From contig JAOZNS010000143.1 in NCBI GenBank assembly GCA_029933635.1, forward strand, positions 1 through 6,849: a stretch of 6,849 nt of DNA. The letters are read 5' to 3'. This DNA is from Candidatus Zixiibacteriota bacterium. GTDB lineage: Bacteria > Zixibacteria > MSB-5A5 > SM1-73. The position numbers and the translations under genes are program-made. Of the stretch, positions 6,313 to 6,849 are shown piece by piece. Below the pieces are notes generated by a model that searched no databases, was not told the DNA's origin, and saw only the letters and a list, made by a program, of their open reading frames with translations. Positions within the stretch are counted from its first letter, which is position 1. Each line of letters opens with the position of its first letter.

Positions 6313-6314
6313 AT

Positions 6315-6849
6315 TTATTTCCCCTTCTCACAGATTATCACACTTTCCCCTCTTATTGCCCTATTGCGAGCACCTAATAGAGGATTAAATATTAACTTTT
6401 CAAACTTAAATCCGACCTCTTCACAAAACTTTTTGGTGGTCATAGTTGTTGGAATTTTTTTCCCACTTACCGTGCTATCTCCGATTATGATTGCCAATTT
6501 TCCACCCGGTTTTAGTGCCCAGAAGATGTTTTGTATTGATTGCTTTAAATCTTCATAATACCTTGCAACTCTGGATGGCAACCCTACATACTTACTTTTG
6601 AGTCGTCCATCAGTCTTCATCCCCAAATACTTAGATTCAATCTTCTTCATATCTGTTCCCAAATAATCATAAGCAATCTTGTCTTTCCCTACGTAATCTA
6701 TCGAAAAATAATAAGGCGGGCTTGTGATACATCCGTCAAATTTGGCTCGCATTTCTTTTATGTTTTTTAATTCTAATATATCTCCTTCTATAATGCGGGC
6801 AGATTTAAACTTAAGCCCATATTTTTCCTTAATCTCTATTGTTTTTCTA
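6315..6849 (-). CDS. Amino-type DNA methyltransferase, C-terminal part (N-terminus beyond window edge)
   Basis: This enzyme uses S-adenosylmethionine to methylate an exocyclic amino group in DNA (cytosine N4 or adenine N6). The frame is open to the right edge, leaving 177 visible residues and a TAA stop at 6315. Catalytic motif IV is TSPPYY at visible residues 42-47, followed by SIDYVGKD; the S-P-P-Y form is commonest in cytosine-N4 enzymes but does not exclude adenine. A second block, ALKPGGKLAIIIGDST, is at about 111-126, typical of the strand following motif IV in class I methyltransferases. Motif I (the S-adenosylmethionine glycine loop) is not seen and must lie upstream, outside the window. 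The first in-window ATG is at 6752, but coding potential (ARIIEGDILEL) continues before it, so that is not the start. It is AT-rich and overlaps tightly with the downstream endonuclease gene, forming a restriction-modification pair. Confidence 0.88.
   Translation of the reverse strand, partial: RKTIEIKEKYGLKFKSARIIEGDILELKNIKEMRAKFDGCITSPPYYFSIDYVGKDKIAYDYLGTDMKKIESKYLGMKTDGRLKSKYVGLPSRVARYYEDLKQSIQNIFWALKPGGKLAIIIGDSTVSGKKIPTTMTTKKFCEEVGFKFEKLIFNPLLGARNRAIRGESVIICEKGK

Overview
The window reads as a stretch of bacterial chromosome in which every supported gene lies on the minus strand, so transcription runs from high to low coordinates. It is bacterial: it carries a bacterial thymidylate kinase and an S41 carboxy-terminal protease, and several genes have clear Shine-Dalgarno sites. 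The myo-inositol-1-phosphate synthase is of the short (about 370 aa) type known from Actinobacteria and Archaea and resembles the mycobacterial enzyme along its length. With a matching CDP-alcohol phosphatidyltransferase beside it, this points to an organism that makes inositol phospholipids. A moderate-GC, actinobacteria-related or other deep-branching environmental lineage is my best guess, but the window alone does not settle the taxonomy.

Layout from the right edge in transcription order. (1) 6849-5050: a restriction-modification module. It holds the C-terminal part of an amino-type DNA methyltransferase (cut by the window edge) and, 2 nt downstream, a 420-aa protein that I read as its PD-(D/E)xK restriction endonuclease. 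This block is visibly AT-richer than the rest (16 G/C in 60 bases at 5641-5700 versus 32 in 60 at 541-600), which suggests horizontal acquisition. (2) 5049-4862: a short junction with a doubtful 52-codon ORF. (3) 4861-2074: an inositol-lipid cluster made of a PAP2_3/Aur1-like membrane phosphatase or transferase, a phosphatidylinositol-phosphate synthase-like CDP-alcohol phosphatidyltransferase, and inositol-1-phosphate synthase, closed by a good intrinsic terminator at 2005-2039. (4) 1972-1273: thymidylate kinase (tmk), whose leader is a nested inverted repeat that also contains its ribosome binding site. (5) 1272-945: a 328-base gene-free stretch with terminator-like and palindromic structure. 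(6) 944-1: an S41 protease of the CtpA/CtpB type, cut by the left edge just after its catalytic serine.

The three inositol genes form a readable pathway: glucose-6-phosphate to inositol-1-phosphate (Ino1), then to phosphatidylinositol phosphate using CDP-diacylglycerol (phosphatidyltransferase). The PAP2_3 protein is a plausible candidate for the last step, dephosphorylation to phosphatidylinositol, or for transfer of a phosphoinositol head group. That role is inferred from gene order and family, not shown by the sequence. No CRISPR array, tRNA, rRNA or insertion sequence was seen.
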